The notes beneath the pieces were generated by a model. It was not told where the DNA came from and did no database searches. It saw nothing but the letters and a program-made list of their open reading frames with translations. 64,000 nucleotides of DNA from an uncultured Pseudomonadota bacterium (GTDB taxonomy: Bacteria > Myxococcota_A > UBA796 > SXON01), in NCBI GenBank assembly GCA_903891165.1, contig CAITDR010000124.1, forward strand, positions 1 to 64,000, in the 5' to 3' direction. Position numbers and translations under genes: made by a program. Below are positions 51,604-59,919 of this stretch, piece by piece (the first letter of the stretch is position 1; each line of letters starts with the position of its first letter).

Positions 51604-51748
51604 GATGACCTCTTCGGGGGGCGAGATTTTAGCCCGCTGGACTGACCGGGGCACGCCCGGAAGCGCAGCAAGGATCATGCCATGCCCACTGCGCAACGAT
51701 CCTCAACCATCTATGCCTTTTTTGGAGGAGGAGGTAGGATCGGGCACG

Positions 51749-51786
51749 TTTCAAAATGGTTCAGGGACGTTCCAGAATGTTTCAAA
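51749..51786. repeat. Four ~10-bp GTTYCA-type repeats upstream of rhodanese gene
   Basis: GTTTCAAAAT, GTTCAGGGAC, GTTCCAGAAT and GTTTCAAACA follow one another in about 10-11 bp phase, overlapping the end of the KAP-like gene, about 150 bp before the rhodanese start. Same-face helical phasing suggests protein binding; imperfect copies make this tentative. Confidence 0.35.
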
Positions 51787-53665
51787 CAGCCGTCGAACTG
51801 TGGGCGGGGACCACCCAGCGCCAGCCGCCCTCGCCGCGCTGTAGCAGCGGTGCGACATCGCAGATCAGGCAGTCCAGGCTGGGATCCAGGTTGATACATT
51901 TCGGATTTTCCAGCATTCTACAAAGACTCTCCAGCCCCTGTATCATCAGCTTGGCCGACCGCTGCCGGGGCCACTCGATCCCCCGTTGTAACAGGTCCGC
52001 ACGCAGCTCCGCCTCGGACCAGCGCAGGAAGTCCTCTCCTTTTTCCCAGCTTCGGGCTGGGTAGTACAGAGTCTGGAGCGCCGCCTGAAGAAACTGCGGG
52101 TCGGTGGCCACCGCCAGCCCCAAGGCGTCGTGCTCCAGCACCCGCTCCAGGGCCAGCTGGTAGACAAGCTCAGCCTGAAACACTGGAGCAAGCGGCTGAT
52201 CTCGGTTCCACAGGGCGGAGGCGGCGTCGATATACTGGTGCAGCACTTCTTTGATGTGGAAGGGGTGCGAGCGCGCACGAAAGACCAGGATCGGCGCCCA
52301 GCAACGCCAGCGCTCGTAGGCTCCTGGATCTGAGGAGGGTACCGCGAGGTTGGTCGTAAAAATACGCAGCTCGGAAGGGCGATGACTTACAAAAAGGCGA
52401 TCGGTGAAAAGAGTCTCCAGGAGGCCTTCGGCCAGGTCGCTGTGGACCTCCTCGCTGACCGGGCCACTCAGGTGCTCAAAGGAGTCCTGCCCGGTGAGGA
52501 AGACGAAGAAGGCATTGTCCTGAAAAATGCCCTTCAGCCTGCGAATGGACTCTTTGAAATAGTCGAGTTCATTCAGGGTGAACTTGTCGATTTCGTCCAC
52601 CAGAAACATCGGATAGAGCCCGATGTCCCGCAGCTGCTGGAGGATGTGGGGCAGCCACCGCGGCAGCGCCCGGCTACTCCGAAGATCCTCTTTGAACTCC
52701 AGAGAGCTGACATCCGAGGACTTTCGGATACGGTCGGTGGTCCAGTTCAGGACGGTGGTGGTGCTCACCGCACTGCTCACCGCAGCCACCGACGCCAAGA
52801 GTGGCGAGACCTGGTAGACCCCCGCAGCCATGAGGCCGCCCGAAAGAATCCCCAACAAAGGGTTCATATAGTCGCTGCCACGTATGGTTTGCTCGGTACG
52901 TTGGCGACGTTCCTCCTCCGTCTGATCCGTCTGCTTGCGGGCCTGCTCCAGCGTGCCCGAGATCATCATATAGCCCTGGGAAAGCCCCCAACATGCGCTC
53001 ACTTCCCGTGCACCTCGGTACTTGCCCGCCTGCGGAAAAAGCACGCCATGCGGCATCGCTCCGCCCGCCTCCCACCACAACCTCAGCCGGGACAGGTGGA
53101 TGGCCGAGCGCATCATATCCACCCGCAGCTGTTCGGCGATCTCCGCACGTTCTTCCTGGGCGTTGGGGCGCAAGTGCTGCACGTCCACACCCATCGCACG
53201 TATCATTTCATGAAGCACCGCGTGGTGTAGGGCTTTGACCAGCACCTCCATCAGCACGTCGGCGGGCTCACGCAGCGGCGGAGTTGCGGCGGGAGGCTGG
53301 CCCGCGGCCCCCGCTGCCGTGGGTGTCACCGGTGCCGATGCGGCGGACCCGGCTGCCGCCTGGATCGCCCATTTTTCGGCCCGGGCCAACAGGGAAGGTC
53401 CATAGAGAGTGACCGGCAGAAGCCGGCGATCCGCGGCGTCCGCGCTCACACTCCGCAGGGCGTGGTGCACCATCATGGTCTTGCCCGAGCCCCGATCCCC
53501 ACCCACAAGGACCGACCGACCAGGCAATTCGTCCCGCAGGTAGCGATCCAGCAGATCCACCAGCATCCGCCGCGCCGCCGAATCTGCAGGCATGGCGACG
53601 TCCCGTAGCGGAGGCAGCCGGTTCATCCCCGAGGGTTCAGGAAGATGGCGGATGTGGAGGCTCAT
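51782..53665 (-). CDS. KAP-like P-loop NTPase with membrane insertion
   Basis: 627 residues. Walker A LVGGDRGSGKTMMVHHAL near 55, Walker B LYPMFLVDEIDKFTLNEL near 355, and between them a hydrophobic double helix (YMNPLLGILSGGLMAAGVYQVSPLLASVAAVSSAV), the architecture of KAP NTPases. The C-terminal half is helical (LVYQLALERVLEHDALGLAVA). KAP proteins are thought to organise membrane complexes; some act in phage exclusion (PifA). It overlaps by 4 bp the 3-TM protein encoded upstream. A dedicated two-protein membrane module is likely; its job is unknown. Confidence 0.72.
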   Translation of the reverse strand: MSLHIRHLPEPSGMNRLPPLRDVAMPADSAARRMLVDLLDRYLRDELPGRSVLVGGDRGSGKTMMVHHALRSVSADAADRRLLPVTLYGPSLLARAEKWAIQAAAGSAASAPVTPTAAGAAGQPPAATPPLREPADVLMEVLVKALHHAVLHEMIRAMGVDVQHLRPNAQEERAEIAEQLRVDMMRSAIHLSRLRLWWEAGGAMPHGVLFPQAGKYRGAREVSACWGLSQGYMMISGTLEQARKQTDQTEEERRQRTEQTIRGSDYMNPLLGILSGGLMAAGVYQVSPLLASVAAVSSAVSTTTVLNWTTDRIRKSSDVSSLEFKEDLRSSRALPRWLPHILQQLRDIGLYPMFLVDEIDKFTLNELDYFKESIRRLKGIFQDNAFFVFLTGQDSFEHLSGPVSEEVHSDLAEGLLETLFTDRLFVSHRPSELRIFTTNLAVPSSDPGAYERWRCWAPILVFRARSHPFHIKEVLHQYIDAASALWNRDQPLAPVFQAELVYQLALERVLEHDALGLAVATDPQFLQAALQTLYYPARSWEKGEDFLRWSEAELRADLLQRGIEWPRQRSAKLMIQGLESLCRMLENPKCINLDPSLDCLICDVAPLLQRGEGGWRWVVPAHSSTAV

Positions 53666-54114
53666 GGTGTGGGGCTCCCCGCCATGGGAGTCGCCGGCGG
53701 GGCCGTCGCCGGTGCAGCCGGTGCGATCGCGGCCTCTTTCCCAGCGTTAGGGGCGACTTCAGCAGCGACGCTTGGCTGCTCCGCCTCCTGCATTTTTACA
53801 AACTGCACGGCGGATACACCACCAAAAAAGATGGCCATGGCCAAATGCGCCACGGCCGGGCTGATGCTCACCCCCCCGCCGGTGCCCCCCAGTCCGCCCC
53901 AATAGCTGCGCAGCTCCAGCTGCCGCGATTGTTTCAGCTCGCTGGCATAGGCCAGCCCAAAGGAGGCCGAAAAGGCCAAAGAAAAGATCGGCATCAGGCT
54001 GCGAAGGCGGCTCTCCATATGGCCGGGCAGCCAAATCCCGCCCTCTTCGCTGACCAGAAAAGCAAGGCCAAAGCCGATCAGGACGCCGACAAAAATCCAG
54101 GGTAGACGACCCAT
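53662..54114 (-). CDS. Three-TM membrane protein partnered with KAP-like NTPase
   Basis: 150 residues. Helices at about 5-22 (WIFVGVLIGFGLAFLV), 40-56 (LMPIFSLAFSASFGLAY) and 85-103 (AVAHLAMAIFFGGVSAVQFV), then a ~45-residue Ala/Pro/Thr tail. No known domain. The stop overlaps the NTPase start (ATGA), implying fixed stoichiometry. It follows the pseudouridine synthase gene by 1 bp. Function unknown. Confidence 0.62.
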   Translation of the reverse strand: MGRLPWIFVGVLIGFGLAFLVSEEGGIWLPGHMESRLRSLMPIFSLAFSASFGLAYASELKQSRQLELRSYWGGLGGTGGGVSISPAVAHLAMAIFFGGVSAVQFVKMQEAEQPSVAAEVAPNAGKEAAIAPAAPATAPPATPMAGSPTP

Positions 54115-54115
54115 C

Positions 54116-54820
54116 TTATCCCTCCAGCTCTGGCTCTTTTTGGAGAGCCTCCGCCCAAAAGGGCAGCTTTTGATAGTGGCTCAGAAGTTCTGCCGGCAGC
54201 GGGGCCTGCACCGAGAGGCCCTCCAATTCCATCCGTAGACAATGGAGAGCCAGCCGCCGAATCCCATTTTCCCGCCAGAGGCGATTGGTAGCACGGCAGC
54301 CATGCTCCACATCCCCCACGATGGGGTGGTCCAGATCCCGCACATGACGCCGCACCTGGTGATAGCGACCGGTCTTCGGCCACGCACGAAGAAGAGAACA
54401 GCGAGGTTCTTCCGAGGTCCCGATGCAGTCTACCCGGGTCGCAGCCTCCTGCATCACCCCCTTGGTATTCTTCAGCGCCCGCTCCCAGAGCACCTCTCCC
54501 TCCCGACGCCAGGTACCCCGACACAGCGCAAGATAGGTCTTTTTTCCCTCTGCCAACCGCTGCGCCCAGCCCTCCACCCCCTCGGCGGTGAGCGCCACCA
54601 ACAGACAGCCCGACACCGGCTGGTCCAGCCGGTGGACCGGCCACACATAGCGACCCAGCTGACTGTGCAGGATCTCCACCAAAGGAAGATCCCAGGAGAG
54701 CCCACGATGTACCGGCACTCCAGCTGGTTTATTCACCACAATCCAGCCCGGCCCCTCTGCGATGATAGGGATAAAGGGCACCCCCTCCCCTTCCCCAATT
54801 GGCAGCGCATTCTGAGCCAT
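54116..54820 (-). CDS. RluA-family pseudouridine synthase (TruC-like)
   Basis: 234 residues from ATG 54820; an upstream TTG is in frame but weaker. Motif II VWPVHRLDQPVSGCLLVAL carries the catalytic Asp; WPKTGRYHQVRRHVRDLDHPIVGD is the C-terminal RluA motif. No S4 domain, and a compact size, resemble TruC (tRNA U65) or related single-domain enzymes. The RNA target cannot be told. Divergent from the YdcF-like gene, 36 bp apart. Confidence 0.87.
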   Translation of the reverse strand: MAQNALPIGEGEGVPFIPIIAEGPGWIVVNKPAGVPVHRGLSWDLPLVEILHSQLGRYVWPVHRLDQPVSGCLLVALTAEGVEGWAQRLAEGKKTYLALCRGTWRREGEVLWERALKNTKGVMQEAATRVDCIGTSEEPRCSLLRAWPKTGRYHQVRRHVRDLDHPIVGDVEHGCRATNRLWRENGIRRLALHCLRMELEGLSVQAPLPAELLSHYQKLPFWAEALQKEPELEG

Positions 54821-54856
54821 CTTGTCCACCCCCAACGCATAAGCTATCCTGCGGCC

Positions 54857-55480
54857 ATGCCCACGCTACGCTGGATTCGTGCGCCCGCCTCCGCCGCCAC
54901 CACCAACGGACAGCCCATCGCGACGGGCGAAGAGAACCGTGCGGCCCTTCACCGGCTTCAAGCCCTGCTGAAGAAGCCTACCCTGATCGTGGTACCCGGC
55001 TTTACCCCTGTAAAAACTACGATACCCATCCAGCTACACGAGGTGTCGCAGCGGCGGGTCCGGACTGCGTTGGAGCAGGCCCCAAAAAACCGGCTTTTTC
55101 TGTTCAGTGGCGGAAATGTACACCCGGAGGGCACACCCTACAACGAAGCCTACGAGATGAAACAATTTGCGATGCGGAGCCTGGAGGTGCCCGAGGAGGA
55201 GATTGTCATCGACCCCTACGCCCGGCACTCCACGACAAACCTACGCAATGCCGGGCGTTTTATGAAGGTTTTTGGCTTCAAAAAAGCCACCATCGTCACC
55301 AGTTTTGATCAGGCCTTTTATTATGGCTTCCAGATCATCAGCACCTTCGAGCTACGCTGTCGCAGCGAGCTGGGCTACAGCCTGGGCGAGATGAAGGCGC
55401 TGGACCTGGATCTCTCGCGACTCTCCTTCAGTCCTTCCGATGACGTGGATCGCCCCGGAGACGATCCACTGGACCCCTGA
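54857..55480 (+). CDS. DUF218/YdcF-like protein
   Basis: 207 residues from ATG 54857; the tracked ORF starts earlier inside antisense. LIVVPGFTPV, LFLFSGGNVHPEGTPYNEAYEMKQFAM, VIDPYARHSTTNLRNAGRFM and ATIVTSFDQAFYYGF match the DUF218 (YdcF/SanA/ElyC) pattern, with the conserved acidic residue in NEAYEM and the STTNLRNA loop. There is no membrane segment, unlike SanA/ElyC. Relatives affect envelope integrity or bind SAM; function here unknown. Followed 17 bp later by the ABC transporter. Confidence 0.75.
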   Translation: MPTLRWIRAPASAATTNGQPIATGEENRAALHRLQALLKKPTLIVVPGFTPVKTTIPIQLHEVSQRRVRTALEQAPKNRLFLFSGGNVHPEGTPYNEAYEMKQFAMRSLEVPEEEIVIDPYARHSTTNLRNAGRFMKVFGFKKATIVTSFDQAFYYGFQIISTFELRCRSELGYSLGEMKALDLDLSRLSFSPSDDVDRPGDDPLDP

Positions 55481-55497
55481 GACGTTAAGCTTCCCCC

Positions 55498-56532
55498 ATG
55501 GCATTGGAGCTTTCCGGAGTGGCGGTCACCGCAGGCAGGGCCACCCTGTTGCAGGGTCTGGACCTGAGCCTGGGACCGGGCCAGCTGGTGGGCCTGATCG
55601 GCCCCTCCGGCGCCGGAAAAAGCACGTTAATCAAGGTACTACTCGGCATCCGTGAGCCCTCATCGGGCACGGTGCGGCTGAACGGGCAGCCGGTGCAGCA
55701 GGCCGGACCGGTGGGCTATGTGCCCCAGGACGATGCCCTCCACGGCAGTCTTCGCGTACAAGAAGCTCTGCTTTTTGCTGCTGAGCTGCGCATGCCCACC
55801 TGGACCGATGCCGCCCGCCGCTCCCGCGTGGAGCAGGTGATCCAGCAGGTAGGGCTGGAGGAACGCCAGAAGGTCGCGATCCATCGCCTCTCCGGTGGCC
55901 AGCGTAAACGGGTGAGTGTGGCCATGGAGCTGCTGACCAGCCCCCCGGTCCTGATCCTGGACGAGCCCACCTCCGGCCTGGATCCAGGCATGGAAGCCAA
56001 GATGATGGAGCTTTTTCAGGCCGTGGCCCAGGCGGGCCGTATCGTCCTGGTCTCCACCCACGCCATGCAGAGTCTGGACCGCTGCTCCCGCCTCCTCATC
56101 CTCATGCAAGGTCGTATGATTTTTGGGGCTGCGCCCGATCAAGCGCCCGACTGGTTCGGCACCCGTAGCCTCAATGGCATTTTTGATCAGCTCCCCACAC
56201 AGCGACCCGAAACATGGGCCCAAAAATGGGCCACCGGCCGCACCCTCCTGGCCCAAAGCACCCCCGTCCAACTTTCCGCCCACTTACGCGTGGCTGGCCT
56301 CCCCGAACACCCAAGTGATACACGGCAGGGTGATACACGGCAGGGTGATACACGACAGAGTGATACACGACAGGGTGATACACGACAGGGTGATACACGA
56401 CAGGGTGATACATCCACCCCATCATCTGCTGATTCCCTGAAGCCCCCCAAAAATCTGCACCCGGCGCTTCGGGATCCAGCCCTGCAAAAACAGCTTGAAG
56501 AGCTGAAAGCCGCCCGCGAGAAAAAGGGATGA
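55498..56532 (+). CDS. ABC transporter ATP-binding protein (ABCG-like) with repetitive tail
   Basis: 344 residues. Walker A GLIGPSGAGKSTLIK near 34, Q-loop VPQDDALHG, signature RLSGGQRKRVSVAMEL near 128 (the KRV pattern of ABCG proteins), Walker B VLILDEPTSGLD and H-loop LVSTHAMQS. After ~230 residues a non-conserved extension includes residues ~273-303: six tandem pentapeptides DTRQG/DTRQS encoded by a 15-bp DNA repeat. Its partner permease overlaps by 4 bp. Exporter of unknown substrate. The repeat motif GTGATACA matches the palindromes at 59.8 and 62.3 kb. Confidence 0.87.
   Translation: MALELSGVAVTAGRATLLQGLDLSLGPGQLVGLIGPSGAGKSTLIKVLLGIREPSSGTVRLNGQPVQQAGPVGYVPQDDALHGSLRVQEALLFAAELRMPTWTDAARRSRVEQVIQQVGLEERQKVAIHRLSGGQRKRVSVAMELLTSPPVLILDEPTSGLDPGMEAKMMELFQAVAQAGRIVLVSTHAMQSLDRCSRLLILMQGRMIFGAAPDQAPDWFGTRSLNGIFDQLPTQRPETWAQKWATGRTLLAQSTPVQLSAHLRVAGLPEHPSDTRQGDTRQGDTRQSDTRQGDTRQGDTRQGDTSTPSSADSLKPPKNLHPALRDPALQKQLEELKAAREKKG
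56315..56413 (+). repeat. 15-bp tandem repeat GTGATACACGACAGG
   Basis: Six consecutive 15-bp units starting at 56315, 56330, 56345, 56360, 56375 and 56390, nearly identical, and a partial seventh (GTGATACAT). They keep the ABC gene frame and encode DTRQG units. The last unit reads GTGATACATCCA, which recurs (one mismatch) at 62277 and 62329. Confidence 0.95.
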
Positions 56533-57305
56533 GCGAGGTGCCGGCAAAAACAGCGGAAAGGAGCCGCCCGCCGGAGAGGCCGGTTCTGCGACAGGTGGAT
56601 GTATTGACCCGGCGGTATTGGGCCTGTACCCTTGGAGATCCTGTCACATTGCTGCTGTTGCTCGCACAGGCGCCCTTCATCGGCTACCTGTGTACCCTGG
56701 TGTGGGGATCCATCGAAAAAGATACTCCCTCCCTATATTTTGTGCTGTGTCTCTCCTCGGTGTGGTTCGGATGTATCAACGCATGCCGGGAGGTGGTGAA
56801 GGAGAGGGCGATCCTGGAGCGGGAGCGTTTTTTCGGGCTGTCGCTGGGCGCCTATGTGCAGTCCAAAGGCAGGGTATTGGCGGGTATCGGTGCGGTACAG
56901 GTGCTGATGCTGCTGATGGCGGTGGAGTGGAAGATAGCATTGAACGGGAATTTTTGGCTACAGCTCGTGGCCCTGTGGGGGGCGAGTCTGTGTGGGACGG
57001 GGCTGGGGCTGCTGGTGTCGGCCTTTTCCAAAAGCCAGGAGAGGGCGGTTGGCGCCATTCCCCTGCTCATCCTCCCTCAGATCCTGTTTTCCGAGTTTTC
57101 TATCCCCAAAGAATCCTTTTCGGATACCGTACAGTGGGCCGAGCGGGCGATGCCCGTCCACTGGGCCTTCGAGATCTTCCAGCAGGCCGCCTCCACCGAG
57201 CCCGAGGGATGGACCCTGTTGGGGGCACTATGTGTGCTGCCGCTCTACGCAAGCGGGCTGGGCCTCCTGACCGTCGCCGCCCTGTTACCCCGGAGAGAGC
57301 TTTGA
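56529..57305 (+). CDS. ABC-2 type permease (ABCG-like half)
   Basis: 258 residues with about six membrane helices (LLLLLAQAPFIGYLCTLVWG, LYFVLCLSSVWFGCINAC, VLAGIGAVQVLMLLMAVEW, LVALWGASLCGTGLGLLVSAF, AIPLLILPQILFSEF, LLGALCVLPLYASGLGLLTVAALL). The REVVKERAILERERFFGLSLGAYVQSK loop is the ABC2/ABCG coupling region. Works with the ATPase upstream (ATGA overlap) in export of an unknown, probably lipid-like, substrate. Confidence 0.85.
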   Translation: MSEVPAKTAERSRPPERPVLRQVDVLTRRYWACTLGDPVTLLLLLAQAPFIGYLCTLVWGSIEKDTPSLYFVLCLSSVWFGCINACREVVKERAILERERFFGLSLGAYVQSKGRVLAGIGAVQVLMLLMAVEWKIALNGNFWLQLVALWGASLCGTGLGLLVSAFSKSQERAVGAIPLLILPQILFSEFSIPKESFSDTVQWAERAMPVHWAFEIFQQAASTEPEGWTLLGALCVLPLYASGLGLLTVAALLPRREL

Positions 57306-57793
57306 AAAATTTTGCCTACCTCCTACTTTTTCTGATCCTCGCCGCCGGAGTATACGCGGGGGGTGCCCACCTATCCGGAGGTGCCTGGCCCACCTTCGGG
57401 CTGCCGCTGGGCGGGGCGATGGGCGAGCTGCGGCAGATGTGCCAGTCCTACTGGGAAGACATCCAGTTCAAGGATTTTAAACATGCCGCACAATACCATG
57501 ATCCGAGCGTGCAGGACAGCGTAGACATCCCCTACCTCCTGGAACGGATCTTCCTTCAAAAACCTGAATTTTTGGACCTGATGGAATACGAAGTCGTTTT
57601 TGTAGATATCGACTCCAGCGGGCTGCGCGGACGGGCAAGGACCCGGGTACGGGTCAAGGATCTGGTGAAGGAGAAGATCCGCGATCAGGAGGTGATGCTG
57701 TACTTTAAGAGAAAGAGTAGCTCCGACCCATGGTATATGGATCTGGAGACCAGCCTGCGGGCCATTGAGGGAGAAGAGGGAAAGAAGCACTGA
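57302..57793 (+). CDS. Membrane-anchored SnoaL/NTF2-like domain protein
   Basis: 163 residues from the TTG that overlaps the permease stop (TTGA), with GGAGAG just upstream. One N-terminal helix (YLLLFLILAAGVYAGGAHLS) anchors a periplasmic domain: LRQMCQSYWEDIQFKDFKHAAQYHDPSVQ, VVFVDIDSSGLRGRARTRVRVKDL, EVMLYFKRKSSSDPWYMDLE. The alpha-then-beta order resembles NTF2-like folds; this is a weak match. Probably an accessory of the ABC exporter. Confidence 0.6.
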   Translation: MKNFAYLLLFLILAAGVYAGGAHLSGGAWPTFGLPLGGAMGELRQMCQSYWEDIQFKDFKHAAQYHDPSVQDSVDIPYLLERIFLQKPEFLDLMEYEVVFVDIDSSGLRGRARTRVRVKDLVKEKIRDQEVMLYFKRKSSSDPWYMDLETSLRAIEGEEGKKH

Positions 57794-57887
57794 AGCCGAA
57801 GGAGGGGCACGACCCGGCCGGCAGGATCAAGATGTCGCGGCCCCGACGAACATACACCGTGCTACCTTCCAAAAAAAGGAGCTGACC

Positions 57888-58946
57888 ATGCTGAGCCTCT
57901 GCCTTACCCTGTTTGCGGCTGCACAGACCCCCAACACCGGCGGGCTGGAGGTGGTGGGCGAGGGGCGGAGTTTAAGGTTGGTGGACGCCACCGGACACGC
58001 ACTCACCAACGAGCAGGCCCTACGAGCGCTGGGCCGCGACGATCTGGCGGAGGAGGCCCGGCGGCACCGGAACCTGATCAAGGCAGGCTCGATTGCGCTC
58101 TGGAGTGGCGGGGGGCTACTGCTGTTGGGGGGCAACAGCTTGAACAGTGCGTCCAGCCTTACGGTTCCGGCCACCAACAACGACTTCAACCCGACGGGAC
58201 TGGTGGTGATGGGGGCGGGGGTAGCTGCCGCAGGCGGTGGCTTTGCCCTGTACTTCGCCGACCCGAAAAAGCCGCTGACTGCCTGGATTGATCCGGTGGA
58301 GATCAACAGCATCATGGCCCAGCAACAAAGGCCCGTGGTCGGCGGCAACCCGCCGCTGCCCGGCGACGGAAGTGCTCCCCCTCTGGCGGGGGAGGCCCCC
58401 AACCCCTATCGACCGGTGGGCGAAGGCAGCCTGTGGATCGACGAGGAGGGCCAGCTGCGGATGGGGAGCCGGCGGCTGGATGCCGAGTCGGCGGCCCGGT
58501 TGTTCAACGACGATATTGTTGCCGAGCGCTACGAAGAGACCCGCACCCGCGACAAGGCCCTGTGGATTCCGGTCACGGCCGTGGGGGGCGCCATGGCGGT
58601 GGGTGGCTCCGCCACCGCACTGGTCGGGCTGGTTCTGCTGATCGGCGGGGGAGTGGGGCTCGACAATGACATGGCCACCCGCGGGACAGTGCTGTTTTTG
58701 GGCGGGGGACTGGCCAGCATGGTGGGTCTCGGGGGTGTCGCCGCCGGAACCACTGGACTGATCGTGACCGCGGTAAAACACAATCGGGTGGACTACTACT
58801 ACAGCCCGGATGAACTGCGCAACCAAGTGGATGGCTACAACAAAAATGCGCCCCTGCCGCCCGGGGTGATGCCGCTGCCTGAAGCAAAGCTGCAGGTCAT
58901 GCCGATGCTCGGTTTTGGCATCGTGGGTGTACAGGGAACATTTTGA
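57888..58946 (+). CDS. Exported protein with paired hydrophobic Gly-rich helices
   Basis: 352 residues from ATG 57888 with AAGGAG upstream. Signal-like MLSLCLTLFAAA. Two similar halves each carry a Gly-rich hydrophobic hairpin (IALWSGGGLLLLGGNS..; VVMGAGVAAAGGGFALYF and VTAVGGAMAVGGSATALVGLVLLIGGGVGL; VLFLGGGLASMVGLGGVAAGTTGLIV) and a short EALxxL.DD segment (LTNEQALRALGRDDLAEEARRHR; LDAESAARLFNDDIVAERYEETR). Looks like an internal duplication; family not recognised. An envelope position is likely. Confidence 0.6.
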   Translation: MLSLCLTLFAAAQTPNTGGLEVVGEGRSLRLVDATGHALTNEQALRALGRDDLAEEARRHRNLIKAGSIALWSGGGLLLLGGNSLNSASSLTVPATNNDFNPTGLVVMGAGVAAAGGGFALYFADPKKPLTAWIDPVEINSIMAQQQRPVVGGNPPLPGDGSAPPLAGEAPNPYRPVGEGSLWIDEEGQLRMGSRRLDAESAARLFNDDIVAERYEETRTRDKALWIPVTAVGGAMAVGGSATALVGLVLLIGGGVGLDNDMATRGTVLFLGGGLASMVGLGGVAAGTTGLIVTAVKHNRVDYYYSPDELRNQVDGYNKNAPLPPGVMPLPEAKLQVMPMLGFGIVGVQGTF

Positions 58947-58980
58947 GCGAACAATCCCATAGAAGAAGGAAGGCATAAAA

Positions 58981-59826
58981 ATGTTGACACGGCAAATGGG
59001 TCCCTGGACGGTTTCGGCGCTGGGCCTTGGGGGAATGCCCTTATCTCTCAGAAGGCGGCCTTCGGAAGCGGATGCAATCAACCTGATCCATGCCGCGTTG
59101 GACGGGGGAATCACACTGATTGATACCGCCGATGTCTACTGTATCGACCACCGAGACATCGGGCACAACGAGCGGCTGATCAGCAAGGCCCTTCGCGATC
59201 GGAGCGATCGTACAAAAATCCTGGTAGCGACGAAGGGCGGACTGGAGCGCCCCAACGGGGCATGGCCCAGCAATGGGCGTCCCGAGCACATGATCGCCGC
59301 CTGTGACGCCAGCTTGCGTGCGCTCGGGGTAGAGAAAATTGCGCTCTACCAGATCCATGCCCCGGATGACGAAGTGCCCTGGGCCGACACCGTGGGCGCC
59401 GTCGCGCGGCTGAGGGAAGCCGGAAAGATCCAGGAAGTGGGCCTGTCCAACGTGAGTGTGGAGCAGATCGAGGAGGCCCGGGCCATTGTGCCCATCGTGT
59501 CGGTGCAGAACCGCTGCCATTTTCTGGATCGGAGCGGCTGGGAGGACGGGGTGATCGACCACTGCACCCGCGAAAACATCTGCTTTTTGGCCTATTCTCC
59601 GGTGGGCGGCAGCAGTGACTATGCGGATATCGGCGCCGACCCGCAGCTTATTGCGGTCGCCCGTGCACACGGTGCAAGTCCCTACGAGGTGGCCCTGGCT
59701 TGGCTCCTTACAAAAAGTCCGGTGATCTTGCCCATCCCCGGCGCCAGCCGGATGAGCAGCCTGCAGTCGATTTTGCGGGCGGGGGAGCTTTTGTTGGGGG
59801 ATGGGGAAGTGGCGGGGTTGGGGTGA
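58981..59826 (+). CDS. Aldo/keto reductase family oxidoreductase
   Basis: 281 residues. TIM-barrel AKR: WTVSALGLGGMPLS, catalytic Asp/Tyr region GITLIDTADVY, Lys in LVATKGG, His-containing LYQIHAPD, NADPH-binding EVGLSNVSVEQIEEA and VILPIPGASRMSSL. It reduces a carbonyl using NADPH; substrate unknown. GAAGGAAGG lies upstream. The end is followed 22 bp later by the first ATGTATCA palindrome. Confidence 0.87.
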   Translation: MLTRQMGPWTVSALGLGGMPLSLRRRPSEADAINLIHAALDGGITLIDTADVYCIDHRDIGHNERLISKALRDRSDRTKILVATKGGLERPNGAWPSNGRPEHMIAACDASLRALGVEKIALYQIHAPDDEVPWADTVGAVARLREAGKIQEVGLSNVSVEQIEEARAIVPIVSVQNRCHFLDRSGWEDGVIDHCTRENICFLAYSPVGGSSDYADIGADPQLIAVARAHGASPYEVALAWLLTKSPVILPIPGASRMSSLQSILRAGELLLGDGEVAGLG

Positions 59827-59847
59827 ACCGGGAGGTGGGATTGGCGC

Positions 59848-59868
59848 GATACATTTTTATAATGTATC
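59848..59868. repeat. Palindrome GATACAT-N7-ATGTATC (left pair, copy 1)
   Basis: Seven-bp arms around TTTTATA between the aldo/keto reductase and the nuclease-like gene. One of four ATGTATCA-class elements that frame the nuclease/ATPase pair. Confidence 0.85.
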
Positions 59869-59898
59869 ACCAAAATCAGCCTAATCCCTACATACCTG

Positions 59899-59919
59899 TG
59901 ATACATCAAAAATGTATCA
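59899..59919. repeat. Palindrome TGATACAT-N5-ATGTATCA (left pair, copy 2)
   Basis: Perfect 8-bp arms, loop CAAAA. It includes the stop codon of the nuclease-like gene, so it may also act as a transcript 3' hairpin. Confidence 0.9.

Noticed and set aside
56315-56413. Tandem repeats considered as a CRISPR array
   Set aside because: 15-bp units abut with no spacers and keep an open reading frame; no cas genes are nearby.
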